A stretch of DNA of 64,000 nt from SLSG01 sp964477035 (lineage in GTDB: Bacteria > Bacteroidota > Bacteroidia > Bacteroidales > UBA7960): positions 1 to 64,000 of the forward strand of contig CAYZCW010000007.1 of assembly GCA_964477035.1 (NCBI GenBank), written 5' to 3'. The number at the start of each line of letters is the position of its first letter. Positions within the stretch are counted from its first letter, which is position 1. Below are positions 41,925 to 51,749 of this stretch, one piece after another. A model generated the notes under the pieces. It searched no databases, was not told where the DNA came from, and saw only the letters and a list, made by a program, of their open reading frames with translations. A program made the translations under genes and the position numbers.

Positions 41925-42803
41925 ATGACACGTCAGGAACTGTTTGAACTGATCCGCAGCAAGAGGTCCTTCCTCTGTGTGGGCCTGGACCCGGATCCGG
42001 GCCGCATGCCTGCCTTTTTTAAGGGGTCGTCCAACGACCCCCTCTTCGAATTCAACCGCCGCATCATCGATGCCACGATTGATTCAGCGGTCGCCTTCAA
42101 ACCCAACCTGGCCTTTTTTGAAAGCCACGGGAGCCGGGGCTGGGTCAGCCTGGAGAAGACCATCGACTACCTTAAAAACCATCCCGGGGGACCCGTTTTC
42201 ATAATTGCCGATGCCAAAAGGGGCGATATAGGCAACTCCGCCACCCATTACGCCAGGGCATTCTTTGAGGCGCTCGATGTGGATGCCGTCACCCTGAGTC
42301 CCTATATGGGGCACGACTCCATCCAGCCTTTCCTGCTGTACAAGGGCAAATGGGCGGTCATCCTCGCGCTGACCTCCAACCCGGGGGCCATGGACTTCCA
42401 GGCCCTGCAGCCCCAGCTGCCCCAGCTGCTGGAGAAGTTCGGGATCAAAACCTCCTACTGGAAGAAGTTGTTCGAAATGGTCATGGAGGAAGCCATGAAA
42501 TGGGGCACGGCCGACAATACCATGTTCGTGGTGGGGGCCACCCAGACGGAGCTGCTGTCCTTTATCCGGGAAACCGTCCCGGACCATTTTTTCCTGATCC
42601 CGGGCGTGGGTGCCCAGGGCGGCAGCCTGGCGGAGGTTTCCCGCCAGGCAATGAACAAACATTGCGGGATTTTGGTTAATCTGTCCCGGTCCATCCTGTT
42701 CGCCTCCCAGGGGAAGGATTTCGACCTGGCCGCCGGGAAAGCGGCTGAAGGGGTGCGCCGGGAAATGGAAGGCTTGCTCCGGGAGCGGAAACTGATCGGC
42801 TGA
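41925..42803 (+). CDS. pyrF: Orotidine-5'-phosphate decarboxylase, type 2
   Basis: 292 residues. The catalytic DxKxxD array appears as DAKRGDIGN, and VTLSPYMG plus the phosphate loop PGVGAQGG complete the barrel. It converts OMP to UMP in pyrimidine synthesis. The length fits the longer type 2 subfamily. Confidence 0.95.
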   Translation: MTRQELFELIRSKRSFLCVGLDPDPGRMPAFFKGSSNDPLFEFNRRIIDATIDSAVAFKPNLAFFESHGSRGWVSLEKTIDYLKNHPGGPVFIIADAKRGDIGNSATHYARAFFEALDVDAVTLSPYMGHDSIQPFLLYKGKWAVILALTSNPGAMDFQALQPQLPQLLEKFGIKTSYWKKLFEMVMEEAMKWGTADNTMFVVGATQTELLSFIRETVPDHFFLIPGVGAQGGSLAEVSRQAMNKHCGILVNLSRSILFASQGKDFDLAAGKAAEGVRREMEGLLRERKLIG

Positions 42804-42869
42804 TCGGTTTTGTTCCCTGCGGTCAGCCAGGGACAAACCCTTTGTCAACCCAAATTTCCTTACCATACC

Positions 42870-43898
42870 ATGTCGACCCAGTATTCCTTTTTCAGGCCGG
42901 ATACGGCCATGTGGGGGAAGGCCCTGAGGGGCGTCCCGCGTGTCAAAAACAAACAGCAGTGGCAAAGTCTGGACCCGGTGAGCCGCTGGCTGATCGCCAC
43001 CCGGGCCGCGGTGCTTTTGATGACCCTGTTCTCGGCCATCATCGCCGGGATCTACGCCCGGATCGAAGGGGCCTTTCAGTGGGGATACTTCCTGGTCATG
43101 GCGGCAGGCCTCGTGCTGGCCCATGCCACCAACAATATTCTGAACGATTTGAGTGATCACCGGCGCGGGGTGGACCGCGACAATGCATTCCGGGCCCAGT
43201 ACGGGACCCAGCCGGTGGAGCAGGGGCTGCTGACCCAGGCGCAGAGCGTTCGCATGGCCCTGTTTACCGGCCTGGCGGCTTCGGCTGCCGGGGTGTTTCT
43301 GGTGCTGGCCTCCGGGATGGATGTCCTCTGGTTTTTCCTGGTGGGCGTGGTGGCCCTGTTTGCCTACAACTGGCCTCTGAAGCATTTCGGACTGGGCGAG
43401 CCCCTGGTGGTGGTCGTCTGGGGCCCCCTGATGATCGGGGGTGGTTTTCTGGCCATCACGGGCTATTGGTCCTGGGATGTGGCCCTCGCCAGCCTGCCCT
43501 ATGCACTGGGTCCCACGGCCGTGCTCTTTGGAAAGCACATCGACAAGATCCCGTGGGACAAGCCCCGGGGAGTCCGTACCCTGCCGGTGCTGCTTGGCGA
43601 AAGGACCGCGCGCGCCACGACCATCGGGATCCTGGTCCTGCAGTACCTGGTGGTGCTGTACCTGATCCTGACGGGCTTCTTTTCGTGGACCCTGCTGATC
43701 GTTCTGGGGGCGCTGCCTTATCTTTTCCGCCGCGTGTTGCCGGTGTTTCGCCGGCCGGCACCGGCCGAATGCCCGTCCGGCTATCCCCGGGAGGCCTGGC
43801 CTCTCTGGTTCGTGTCACACGCGTTTGCGCACAACCGGAAGTTTGGCGGCTTGTTCCTGCTGGGGCTGGTGGCGCAGTTGCTGCTGCAGCTGCTGTAA
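42870..43898 (+). CDS. UbiA-family prenyltransferase
   Basis: A protein of 342 residues from the ATG at 42870, with about eight membrane segments. The first aspartate-rich motif is NNILNDLSDHRRGVDRDN and the second region GKHIDKIPWDKPRG, both expected to bind prenyl diphosphate through Mg2+. The family includes MenA (menaquinone synthesis) and related enzymes; Bacteroidota use menaquinone, so MenA-like activity is plausible but not proven. It ends six bases before the convergent subtilase gene. Confidence 0.85.
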   Translation: MSTQYSFFRPDTAMWGKALRGVPRVKNKQQWQSLDPVSRWLIATRAAVLLMTLFSAIIAGIYARIEGAFQWGYFLVMAAGLVLAHATNNILNDLSDHRRGVDRDNAFRAQYGTQPVEQGLLTQAQSVRMALFTGLAASAAGVFLVLASGMDVLWFFLVGVVALFAYNWPLKHFGLGEPLVVVVWGPLMIGGGFLAITGYWSWDVALASLPYALGPTAVLFGKHIDKIPWDKPRGVRTLPVLLGERTARATTIGILVLQYLVVLYLILTGFFSWTLLIVLGALPYLFRRVLPVFRRPAPAECPSGYPREAWPLWFVSHAFAHNRKFGGLFLLGLVAQLLLQLL

Positions 43899-43904
43899 TC
43901 CACG

Positions 43905-46900
43905 CTAGCTCTGTCCGACGAGGATTTTTTCGGAATGCACCCTGCCGGCGCTGCTGACCCGTACGATGTAAACACCCTGGCTCAGGTTCAGGGAGGAGCG
44001 AAGCTGGCTGCCGGGCGCGGTGACTGTGCCGCTGACGGCGGCCCCGGTGGTGTTGTAGACCTGGACCGTCATTTCTTCCTGCCAGGGATTCGTTACATGC
44101 AGCATGCCTTGCGACACCCAGATGCCGGGCTTCGTTGACTCCACAGCCATTATGTTGGTGGTTTGCTCCACCCCGAAGGTGATCAAAAAGCGGTCGGGAT
44201 CATCACCTGCGGCGGCGGCAAAGGGGTATTCGGGCTCCCGGCTCAGGTTGTGCTGCAGACCCGTTTGCCTGTCCAGCAGCAGGACGTCTCCTTCCAGGAG
44301 TTCGGTGCCTTCGGCCGTGATGACATGCTGGCCATCGTGGCCTGCGATGAAGGAGAGCGGCAGGGAGTGGCCGGCATCGGCCACGGGGAGCAGCCGGATG
44401 CTGTAGTCTGCCTCCTGCATGGGAATATACAGGGAAGGGGCATCCGCATAGAGAGAGTACATTTTCTCGGTGCCGCCTCCGGGACCTTCCCCGCAGAATC
44501 CCATCAGGACCTGGTCGCGGTAGGGGCTGTCATGGCTGCTGACGGTGAGCAGGAAGCTGCTGTTTGTTTCATTTCCTGAGGCGGCCGGCTGACCTGCATG
44601 CAGCCGGGCGCGGTTGTCCACCGTGAGGACCTCTCCGTCTGCTGCGGCCCGTACCCAGAATGCCTGGTGGGGCTGCAGGTAGCGGCCCGTGCCGTGGGTG
44701 CCCGTGTCCGATCCCAGGGCCGTGTTGTAGGCACCGTAATTGCCACTTTCAGGATCCCATACCCAGATGCTGTAGGCTTCCCATGCGCCCGTTGTTTTCA
44801 GGTGATTGCGGCCGCCCCAGCCTTCCTCTGCGTTCCAGTCGATGGCGCTGGGGTAGGGGTTGCCCACGAGATTGAACCCGCTGAAAGCCTCCTGGCCGTC
44901 CGCCTTGCCGGAGAGGGTCAGGGCCACCTGTCCGGCGTTGATGAGGCCACGGAAGGTGGCCGTTGCGTCCCCTACTTCCTGCTGGGCCAGCATATAGCCC
45001 TTGCCGGGGAGGAGGTCACTGCTGCCGGCATTGGCTTCCAGCCAGGCGGGCAGGTCCAGGGGGTCAGAGGGACTGACCCAGCTTTGGCCCGGCTCGTGCC
45101 AGCCATAGAAGCTCTTTATGTCGAATGAGGTTCCGATGGGCTGCCCCATGGCGGGGGAAGCGAGCATCTGCCAGGACCCTGCCGGCCCCCGCAGGAGGTG
45201 TTCGGCTTCCAGGCGCATGTTCCCGCCCTCATGAAGGAGGGAGCCGCTTCCCTGGTCGCTGCTGAGGATCCGCAATGGCGCTGTGTCCGGCCCCCCATGC
45301 AGAAGTCCTGCCTGCAGCCTGCCGGTGGGGTGGATGGTGATCGGGCTTCCGGGCCCTTCATGGTCCGTCATGTCGATGTCCATGGCCGAAAGTTCGGCTT
45401 GATCATGGATGGTGAGGCTGCCCTGACCTGAAATCCATATCGTGCCGCTTGTGCGGGCCTTTGCCATGATGTGCACCTGGCTGTTCTCAGCGGGCAGTTC
45501 ACCGGCGGTCTGCTTGCTGGCGGGATCCAGGTACCAGTTGTCCGGGTTTTCCCAGTCTCCGTCAGACAGGAAGTAAAATTCGGGCTGCGCCTCCTCCCCG
45601 GCCGGCTCATCCATGCCGAGGCGCCGGTGCAGTTCCCTGATGGCGGCCCCGGCATTGAGGCGCCCGGTGCCCAGCAGTCCCTCGAAACCTGGATTCGACC
45701 CGTAATGATCATCGGTGGTCTGCCGGATGATGTCGATCACCTCTTCCGCACTCAGCATGCCCGGTGCCCGGGACACCAGCAGGGCGGCCACGCCGGCCAC
45801 ATGGGGACTGGCCATGGAGGTGCCTGAGCTGCTCCCGTAACCGTCATGGCCGATGGTGCTGACGATGCCGACCCCCGGGGCGGAGAGGTCCACCCACGCC
45901 CCATAGGAAGAGTTGTTCGCCTTGATGTCCCTGCTGTTGGTGGAGGCCACCGCCACGGTGCCGCTGTAGCAGGCCGGATAGATCTCTTCGTCCTTGCCCC
46001 GGTTTCCGGCGGCAAAAATGGTGATGCCCCCTTGCAGCATATCCCCCCCACCATAGGCGTTGAAGTAATCAATGGCATCCAGCACCAGCTGGTCGTAGAC
46101 TCCGGGGGCCGAGTAACCCCAGCTGTTCTGGCTGATGGCGGCCCCGTTGTCAGCAGCCCATACCGGGGCCAGGTGGAAACCAGCGGTCCGGCTCTGTCCG
46201 AACACCTGAAGGTTCATGATCCGCACCCCGTCGCCCTGGCCGGATCCGCCGGCGATCCCGGACACGCCCATGCCGTTGTTGGATACTGCCGCGATGGTCC
46301 CGGCCACATGGGTGGCGTGGTTACCCGGGTACAGGGCGGTGGTGTCATTGGCGAAGTTATAGCCGGCATGGCCGCCGGCATCCTGCCACAGGTTGCCTTT
46401 CAGGTCGGGATGATCGACATAAATGCCTCCGTCGATGACGGCGACGATCACTTCCGGGTTGCCGCGAACTGCCTGCCAGGCGCCGGACAGGCCAATGTCC
46501 GTCCCCGGCGTGCCGCCGTTCTGCCCGAAATTGTAAAAGCTCCATTGGTCCGGCAGGCGGGGATCATTGCTCAGATCGCCCAGGCCTTCCGATTTGGCGG
46601 GGGAGACCGTCATTCCCTCGTCTCCCTCGACCAGCTCCAACCTTTCTATCCGGAATACCGGTTCGGCAATTTCCACTTCGGGAAGGGACATCAGTTCCTC
46701 CAGCAGGGAGGGGATGTCCTGTCCGGCATCCACCCTGAACTCATACCAGCGGTGCAGTCCGAAGCTCCGGTGCCTTTCCTGCAGGGCAGGGAGGGAGCTC
46801 TTTTGCGGGACCAGGCTGTAGAAGGATTGCAGTACGGAGGCCCCTTCAAGGATGCCGTGCGATTTGCTGACGCGGTCGAATCCTTCCAGGCCGGTTTCCA

Positions 46901-47183
46901 CCGTGCCTTCGCTGACCAGCAGCACGGGCTCCTGCCAGCTTTTCTCCGGCCCTTCGGCAAACTTCACCCGGATCACGCCTTCTTCGTAAACCCGGCGGTC
47001 GAGCTGCCTGTAATCAATGGGGGGGCGCCCGTCGATGGGAAGTTCAGGCTTGTAAACCTGTGAAAACCCTTGATAAACAAGGGAAAGGATCAGGATCAGG
47101 AGGGTGGCCAGGCCCTGCAGAAAGGGCCGGATGGGCATCCGGCCTGGGAGGGTTGCTGATATACGTATTTTCTGCAGGGTCAT
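43905..47183 (-). CDS. Secreted S8 subtilisin-like protease with T9SS type A sorting domain
   Basis: A protein of 1092 residues from the ATG at 47183; a start at 47138 would trim 15 residues. A signal/hydrophobic segment lies at about 20-42. A propeptide-like region runs to about 205. The catalytic triad is Asp251 (AVIDGGIYVDHPD), His289 (GNHATHVAGT) and Ser in GTSMASPHVAG. Beta-rich modules follow the protease domain. The last ~75 residues form a T9SS type A sorting domain (VQVYNTTGAAVSG ... LSQGVYIVRVSS ... SEKILV). It should cross the outer membrane by T9SS and be attached or released at the surface. Confidence 0.93.
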   Translation of the reverse strand: MTLQKIRISATLPGRMPIRPFLQGLATLLILILSLVYQGFSQVYKPELPIDGRPPIDYRQLDRRVYEEGVIRVKFAEGPEKSWQEPVLLVSEGTVETGLEGFDRVSKSHGILEGASVLQSFYSLVPQKSSLPALQERHRSFGLHRWYEFRVDAGQDIPSLLEELMSLPEVEIAEPVFRIERLELVEGDEGMTVSPAKSEGLGDLSNDPRLPDQWSFYNFGQNGGTPGTDIGLSGAWQAVRGNPEVIVAVIDGGIYVDHPDLKGNLWQDAGGHAGYNFANDTTALYPGNHATHVAGTIAAVSNNGMGVSGIAGGSGQGDGVRIMNLQVFGQSRTAGFHLAPVWAADNGAAISQNSWGYSAPGVYDQLVLDAIDYFNAYGGGDMLQGGITIFAAGNRGKDEEIYPACYSGTVAVASTNSRDIKANNSSYGAWVDLSAPGVGIVSTIGHDGYGSSSGTSMASPHVAGVAALLVSRAPGMLSAEEVIDIIRQTTDDHYGSNPGFEGLLGTGRLNAGAAIRELHRRLGMDEPAGEEAQPEFYFLSDGDWENPDNWYLDPASKQTAGELPAENSQVHIMAKARTSGTIWISGQGSLTIHDQAELSAMDIDMTDHEGPGSPITIHPTGRLQAGLLHGGPDTAPLRILSSDQGSGSLLHEGGNMRLEAEHLLRGPAGSWQMLASPAMGQPIGTSFDIKSFYGWHEPGQSWVSPSDPLDLPAWLEANAGSSDLLPGKGYMLAQQEVGDATATFRGLINAGQVALTLSGKADGQEAFSGFNLVGNPYPSAIDWNAEEGWGGRNHLKTTGAWEAYSIWVWDPESGNYGAYNTALGSDTGTHGTGRYLQPHQAFWVRAAADGEVLTVDNRARLHAGQPAASGNETNSSFLLTVSSHDSPYRDQVLMGFCGEGPGGGTEKMYSLYADAPSLYIPMQEADYSIRLLPVADAGHSLPLSFIAGHDGQHVITAEGTELLEGDVLLLDRQTGLQHNLSREPEYPFAAAAGDDPDRFLITFGVEQTTNIMAVESTKPGIWVSQGMLHVTNPWQEEMTVQVYNTTGAAVSGTVTAPGSQLRSSLNLSQGVYIVRVSSAGRVHSEKILVGQS

Positions 47184-47435
47184 GATGTGTAATTGCAGCA
47201 ATTACTTATCATTTTTATAGCAAAATATACGTATTAATTCGGATTTGGCGCAGAATATGCATGGCCCGCCTCGGGCGGGGTCACACATGTTAACAGAAAT
47301 AATCTACCTTAAAGAGCCGAAAATCAGGTTGATATAAGAGAAGATGTATAATGATTCATCCTGAATTCCGAATAAATACGTATATCGCTTCAAATGTAAG
47401 TAAAAATATCTATTCAAAGCAATAGTTGTACGTAT
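47161..47435. repeat. Cluster of ATACGTAT palindromes
   Basis: Exact ATACGTAT at 47161-47168, 47227-47234 and 47378-47385, plus GTACGTAT at 47428-47435. They straddle the start of the minus-strand subtilase and the leader of the helicase gene. Being self-complementary and repeated, they look like binding sites for a dimeric regulator. Confidence 0.5.
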
Positions 47436-47563
47436 TTTTTTCTATTTTTCTTTCGGGGCTTTTTACAGGACCTGCAGAGGAGCTGGTGTACAGCTTAATT
47501 TGTTATCTTTGATCCGCTGTTGCCTATGGATGGGCGGCGGTTTTACCCCAAAAATTTACTGTT
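47184..47563. other. Divergent AT-rich intergenic region
   Basis: 380 bases without a credible gene between the subtilase (minus) and the DEAD-box helicase (plus), markedly more AT-rich than its flanks. It holds three of the ATACGTAT-type sites, an inverted repeat CCCGCC-tcg-GGCGGG near 47264, and the helicase -7 box at 47504. Confidence 0.7.
47504..47511 (+). promoter_or_regulatory. -7 box for DEAD-box helicase
   Basis: TATCTTTG matches TAnnTTTG, 52 bases upstream of the TTG start. Confidence 0.58.
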
Positions 47564-48805
47564 TTGAATTTCTTAGACTTTGGTTTGGATGAACGGATCA
47601 TGGAAGGCGTGTCTGCCATGAATTACCAGACACCGACACCCGTGCAGCAACTGGTCATTCCGGAGGTCATCCGCGGACAGGACGTCATTGCCTGCGCCCA
47701 GACCGGCACCGGCAAAACGGCTGCCTTCGTCCTTCCCATCCTGCACCAGATCATCAACCAGCCTCCCGATGATTTCATCAAGGCCCTGATCATCGTGCCC
47801 ACCCGCGAACTGGCCATACAAATCTCCCAGCAGTGTGAAGGTTTCGGTTATTTCACCCCGGTGAGTTCCCTGGCGGTTTACGGGGGCGGCACCGGCCCCG
47901 ATTATGCGAACGAACAGCGGGCCCTGCGAAGCGGGGTCGACGTGGTGGTCTGCACCCCGGGCCGCATGATCAGCCACCTGACACTGGGCAACGTCCGGAC
48001 CGAAAGGCTGCAGTTCCTGGTACTGGATGAGGCCGACCGCATGCTGGACATGGGCTTTTATGACGACATCATGAAGATCATCTCCTACCTGCCCCCACGC
48101 CGGCAGGGGCTGCTGTTTTCGGCCACCATGCCCCCCAAGATCCGGGAGATGGCCAAGAAGATCCTGCACTCCCCCCGGGAGATCAACATCGCCCTGGCCA
48201 AACCACCCGAGAAGATCCGGCAGCAGGCCTATATCCTTTACGAAAAGCAGAAAGTGCCCCTCATCCGTGAACTGGTCAGGGATCCGGTGCTGAAGAGCAT
48301 CGTGGTCTTCTGCGATACGAAACTGATGGTCAAGGAACTATCCAGGGAGCTGAAAAAAAGGGGCCAGGGCGTGGCAGAAATCCATTCCGATCTGGACCAG
48401 TCCCAGCGGGAGGAGGTCATGAACCGGTTCAAAAGCCGGCAGGTCCGGCTGCTGGTCGCCACGGACATCATTTCCCGCGGCATTGACGTGGAGGACATCG
48501 ACATGGTCATCAACTACCATGTTCCCCAGGACGCAGAAGACTATGTGCACCGCATCGGACGGACGGCACGGGCCGAGGCCGAAGGGCGGGCCGTCACCCT
48601 TGTCGGGGAGAAGGAGCAGGGGCGACTGGCCGCCATTGAAAGGCTGTTGGGTGAATCCGTACCCAAGCCCCCCCTGCCTGAATTCCTTGGGGGCGGACCC
48701 GAATACAGGCCCCGGGATAGAAGCGGAGGCCATGAGCACCGGCCCATGAGAGGCAGACAAGGGCGGGGGGGCAGAAAGCCGTCCGGCAGGCCGAGAAGAA
48801 AATGA
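47564..48805 (+). CDS. DEAD-box ATP-dependent RNA helicase
   Basis: 413 residues with a TTG start; the first residues (NFLDFGLDERIMEGV) align with the usual RNA-helicase N-terminus, so no later ATG is preferred. Q motif TPTPVQ, motif I AQTGTGKTA, motif II LDEADRMLDMGF, SAT in LFSATMPP, and motif VI HRIGRTARA are intact. The last ~45 residues are rich in R and G, an RNA-binding tail. It unwinds RNA in ribosome assembly or decay. Confidence 0.95.
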   Translation: MNFLDFGLDERIMEGVSAMNYQTPTPVQQLVIPEVIRGQDVIACAQTGTGKTAAFVLPILHQIINQPPDDFIKALIIVPTRELAIQISQQCEGFGYFTPVSSLAVYGGGTGPDYANEQRALRSGVDVVVCTPGRMISHLTLGNVRTERLQFLVLDEADRMLDMGFYDDIMKIISYLPPRRQGLLFSATMPPKIREMAKKILHSPREINIALAKPPEKIRQQAYILYEKQKVPLIRELVRDPVLKSIVVFCDTKLMVKELSRELKKRGQGVAEIHSDLDQSQREEVMNRFKSRQVRLLVATDIISRGIDVEDIDMVINYHVPQDAEDYVHRIGRTARAEAEGRAVTLVGEKEQGRLAAIERLLGESVPKPPLPEFLGGGPEYRPRDRSGGHEHRPMRGRQGRGGRKPSGRPRRK

Positions 48806-48824
48806 CAACCAATACCCTTAACCC

Positions 48825-50132
48825 ATGCGCGCCTTTCAGAAAAAACGCAGCAATTTATTCTATGCCGTGCTCAGCCTGCCTGCCACGGCCATGGGATTCG
48901 GGCTGTCTGTGCAGATCGCGGCCCTCAGCTGGCTGCTTCGCACCCAGTACGGCCTGGAAATTTATGAGATAGGGATTGTATGGGCTGCCGGCCCGATTGC
49001 CGGGATCATCGGCCAGCCCATTGTGGGCCTGATCAGTGATAAGATCTGGTTCTGGGGCGGGCGGCGCAGGCCGTTCATTTTGATTGGCGGGGTGCTGGCG
49101 GCCCTGTCCATTTTTGCCCTGCCGTATATCGGCCTGATCAGTGAAGTGATGGGGGTGGGCAGCATCATCGCCGTGGCCATCACCGTGGCGCTGACCCTCG
49201 ACCTGGCCATCAACATCAGTTTCAACCCGACCCGGGCCATCATCGCCGATGTCACCCCGGATGGTCCTCCGCGGACCAAGGGATATACCTGGATGCAGTC
49301 CATCTCCAATCTTTTTGGCAGCCTGGCCTACCTCACCGGGGCCCTCTTTGGAAACTTTGTGCTGATCTATGCGGGCGTGGGACTGATATTTTTGTTTTCG
49401 GTCATTCCGATGTTTTTCATCACGGAACCCAGGCATCTTGACCGCTCCGATGAAGAAGAGGAGGATGCCCCCCGCCCGGTGCCCACCCCCACCCAGTGGG
49501 GCGAGCTGTGGAAGATCTATTTTGCCCATTCCTTTTCCTGGCTGGGCATACAGACCATGTTCATTTATGCCATCGTGTTCATCGAGCAGAAGATCAATTT
49601 GCCCGGAGACCTGGTGATGCAGGCGGAGACAGACCTGCTCACCGGACAGATGATTGGCTGGTCTTTTTTCCTGTTGAATGCGGTCGGTGCCATCTGGCCC
49701 ATTTTTGTCCTCGAACCCCTGTCACGGCGCATCGGGCGTGTAAAGAGCCACTTTCTGGCGGTGACGCTGATGGCCCTGGGCTACTTCGGGATCGTGCTGT
49801 TTGTGAGGGACCAGATGAGCCTGTATCTCTTCATGGTGGTGCTGAGTTTCGGGTGGGCCGCCGTGGTGTCCCTGCCCTTTGCCATCATGTCGGAAAAGGT
49901 GAACCGCGCCCGGATGGGGTTTTTTATGGGGATTTTCAATCTGTCGGTGGTCCTGCCCCAGCTGGTGGCCAGTTTTGCGATTGGTTTCGTGATCCATGCC
50001 ACGAACGGGGAAAGCGTATTCATCATCAGCGGAGCCAGCCTGGCCGCATCCGCCCTGCTGTGGCTGCTGGTGAAGGAAAAACCGGGTGAGATGCCGGCAA
50101 GGCCTGCAGAAGGGACGGCCGGCCCGGCCTAA
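48825..50132 (+). CDS. MFS transporter, SLC45/sucrose-transporter-like
   Basis: 435 residues with about twelve membrane segments. The cytoplasmic loop GRRRPFILIG after helix 2 is the hallmark of the SLC45/plant sucrose-transporter group. An acidic loop EEEEDAPRP lies between the two halves. It probably carries a disaccharide or other sugar with a cation. It follows the helicase gene by 19 bases and its stop overlaps the convergent DUF3276 gene by four bases. Confidence 0.85.
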   Translation: MRAFQKKRSNLFYAVLSLPATAMGFGLSVQIAALSWLLRTQYGLEIYEIGIVWAAGPIAGIIGQPIVGLISDKIWFWGGRRRPFILIGGVLAALSIFALPYIGLISEVMGVGSIIAVAITVALTLDLAINISFNPTRAIIADVTPDGPPRTKGYTWMQSISNLFGSLAYLTGALFGNFVLIYAGVGLIFLFSVIPMFFITEPRHLDRSDEEEEDAPRPVPTPTQWGELWKIYFAHSFSWLGIQTMFIYAIVFIEQKINLPGDLVMQAETDLLTGQMIGWSFFLLNAVGAIWPIFVLEPLSRRIGRVKSHFLAVTLMALGYFGIVLFVRDQMSLYLFMVVLSFGWAAVVSLPFAIMSEKVNRARMGFFMGIFNLSVVLPQLVASFAIGFVIHATNGESVFIISGASLAASALLWLLVKEKPGEMPARPAEGTAGPA

Positions 50133-50509
50133 ACGGGATCCTGCTGATCATCTCCTCCTGTAACGGTCTCAGGGCCTTCCCCCCCGGGTACGCCCGGGCT
50201 TTTATCCGGCTCGTCGGATGGGTCCGGCCTCCGCGGGAGGATCTCCCCCTGCAAGGACCCGATGGCGCCGAAAGACTCTGTCAATGCCTCCATGAATTTG
50301 TCGAAATCCTCCCTGTACAGAAACAGCTTGTGCTTTTCATAAAAGAAATGCCCGGTCTGCTGGTTGAACCGTTTCTTGCTTTCGGTGATGGTCAGGTACA
50401 GCTCGTTGGAGCGGGTGGATTTGACGTCAAAAAAATAGGTCCGCTTGCCTGCCCGGACGACCTTGGAGAAAATATCGTCCTGGTGTTCCCTGCTCGAATG
50501 ATCTTCCAT
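50129..50509 (-). CDS. DUF3276 / PUR-family nucleic-acid-binding protein
   Basis: 126 residues. The N-terminal ~80 residues show the PUR-type repeat (GKRTYFFDVKSTRSNELYLT, KHKLFLYREDFDKF) seen in Bacteroidota DUF3276 proteins, which bind single-stranded DNA or RNA. The C-terminal ~40 residues are a disordered tail rich in P, G, D and E. A well-formed promoter lies about 100 bases upstream. Confidence 0.9.
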   Translation of the reverse strand: MEDHSSREHQDDIFSKVVRAGKRTYFFDVKSTRSNELYLTITESKKRFNQQTGHFFYEKHKLFLYREDFDKFMEALTESFGAIGSLQGEILPRRPDPSDEPDKSPGVPGGEGPETVTGGDDQQDPV

Positions 50510-50609
50510 TTTCCTTCCTCCTGTCCGGTTCTCCCCGGTTGGGAAAACCTGGTTTCACTTACCAATGCAACAATTTGAAATGGCAGCATCCATGATTTGA
50601 AGCCAAAAC

Positions 50610-50641
50610 CAAATATACAAAAAAGGGCAATGCCCGCCAAA
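50610..50641 (-). promoter_or_regulatory. -33/-7 promoter of DUF3276 gene
   Basis: On the minus strand, TTTG (50641-50638) and TATATTTG (50617-50610) are separated by 20 bases, a good Bacteroidota promoter. It implies a 5' leader of about 95 bases. Confidence 0.65.
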
Positions 50642-50675
50642 CCGGAAAAATTCACCCCGACTCATAAATTTCCAT

Positions 50676-50683
50676 TACTTTTG
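50676..50683 (+). promoter_or_regulatory. -7 box for nusB operon
   Basis: TACTTTTG matches TAnnTTTG, 49 bases before the nusB ATG. Confidence 0.6.
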
Positions 50684-50732
50684 CATGACTGGCAGGGACC
50701 CCAGGGCCCGGCCGCCGCTAACAATTTATCCC

Positions 50733-51692
50733 ATGCTCAACCGCAGGCATCTCCGGGTAAAAGTATTGCAGAGCCTTTATGCCTTCTTCCAGTCGGGCAA
50801 TGACGACCTGGCTTCGGGCGAAAAGGAACTGCTCTATGGGATCGAGAAGATCTATGACCTCTACCTGTACCAGTTTCTGTTGTTGTCGGAGATCCTCCAC
50901 CAGGCCTCAAGGCAGCTGGAGGAGAACCGGTCAAAGAGATTGCCCACCAGCCAGGACCTGCATCCGAACACCCGCTTTGTGGACAATGCCTGCCTGCAGG
51001 CGGTTGCCACGGATCCCGTCCTTGCCAAGCTTTGCCGGGAAAGGAAAATCAGCTGGAACAACGACCTGGACCTGGTTCGCAAATTGCTTGCCCACATCCG
51101 CCAGCAACGCTACTATCAGGAATACATGGAGAAACCCGCCGGGACTTTCCGGGACGACACGGACCTGGTGATCCGGATGGTGAAAAAGGACTTGATGCAT
51201 TTCGAGTTGCTGCACCATTATTACGAGGAGAAAAGCATTTACTGGCTCGACGACTGGGAACTTGTCAACAAAATGATCATCAAGACCCTGCTTTCCACCG
51301 GGGAGGGGGAGGCAGGCCTTTCCCTGCTGTCGCTGTTCAAAGATCCGGAAGATAAAGCGTTCGGCATCGAATTGTTCCGTCGGACCATCCTGAACCAGGG
51401 CGACCTGGACGGCATCATAGCCGCCCGGACCCAGAACTGGGACATCGACCGCATTGCCCTGATGGACATCATCATCATGAAGATGGCCCTGACCGAGATC
51501 CTCAGCTTCCCGGCCATCCCCGTCAAGGTCAGCCTGAACGAGTACATCGAGCTGTCCAAGATGTACAGCACCCCGAAAAGCAAGGTGTTCATCAACGGGG
51601 TTCTCGATAAACTCGTGGAAGAATTTGTGGCACAAGATAAAATCAATAAACACGTGAAGGGATTGCCCGGCAATCCGGCTGCGGAAGAATGA
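50733..51692 (+). CDS. nusB: Transcription antitermination factor NusB (long Bacteroidota form)
   Basis: A protein of 319 residues from the ATG at 50733. The N-terminal RRHLRVKVLQSLYAFFQ and the C-terminal helical domain (IDRIALMDIIIMKMALTEIL, VSLNEYIELSKMY) are NusB. The extra middle part makes it more than twice the length of E. coli NusB, as usual in this phylum. It acts in rRNA antitermination. First gene of a likely operon with DUF1573, yajC, the YbbR-like gene and coaE. Confidence 0.92.
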   Translation: MLNRRHLRVKVLQSLYAFFQSGNDDLASGEKELLYGIEKIYDLYLYQFLLLSEILHQASRQLEENRSKRLPTSQDLHPNTRFVDNACLQAVATDPVLAKLCRERKISWNNDLDLVRKLLAHIRQQRYYQEYMEKPAGTFRDDTDLVIRMVKKDLMHFELLHHYYEEKSIYWLDDWELVNKMIIKTLLSTGEGEAGLSLLSLFKDPEDKAFGIELFRRTILNQGDLDGIIAARTQNWDIDRIALMDIIIMKMALTEILSFPAIPVKVSLNEYIELSKMYSTPKSKVFINGVLDKLVEEFVAQDKINKHVKGLPGNPAAEE

Positions 51693-51749
51693 CCGGTCTC
51701 CGGCCGGGTGGGATAAACAAGCCTGCCCGGCTGTCTGCCTGCTTCAATT

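Noticed and set aside
42084..43538. Minus-strand frame of 484 residues opposite pyrF and the prenyltransferase
   Set aside because: It spans two well-supported plus-strand genes and has shadow-frame composition.
47202..47435. CRISPR-like repeats
   Set aside because: The repeated unit is only 8 bases with irregular spacing (66, 151 and 50 bases) and no cas genes are present.
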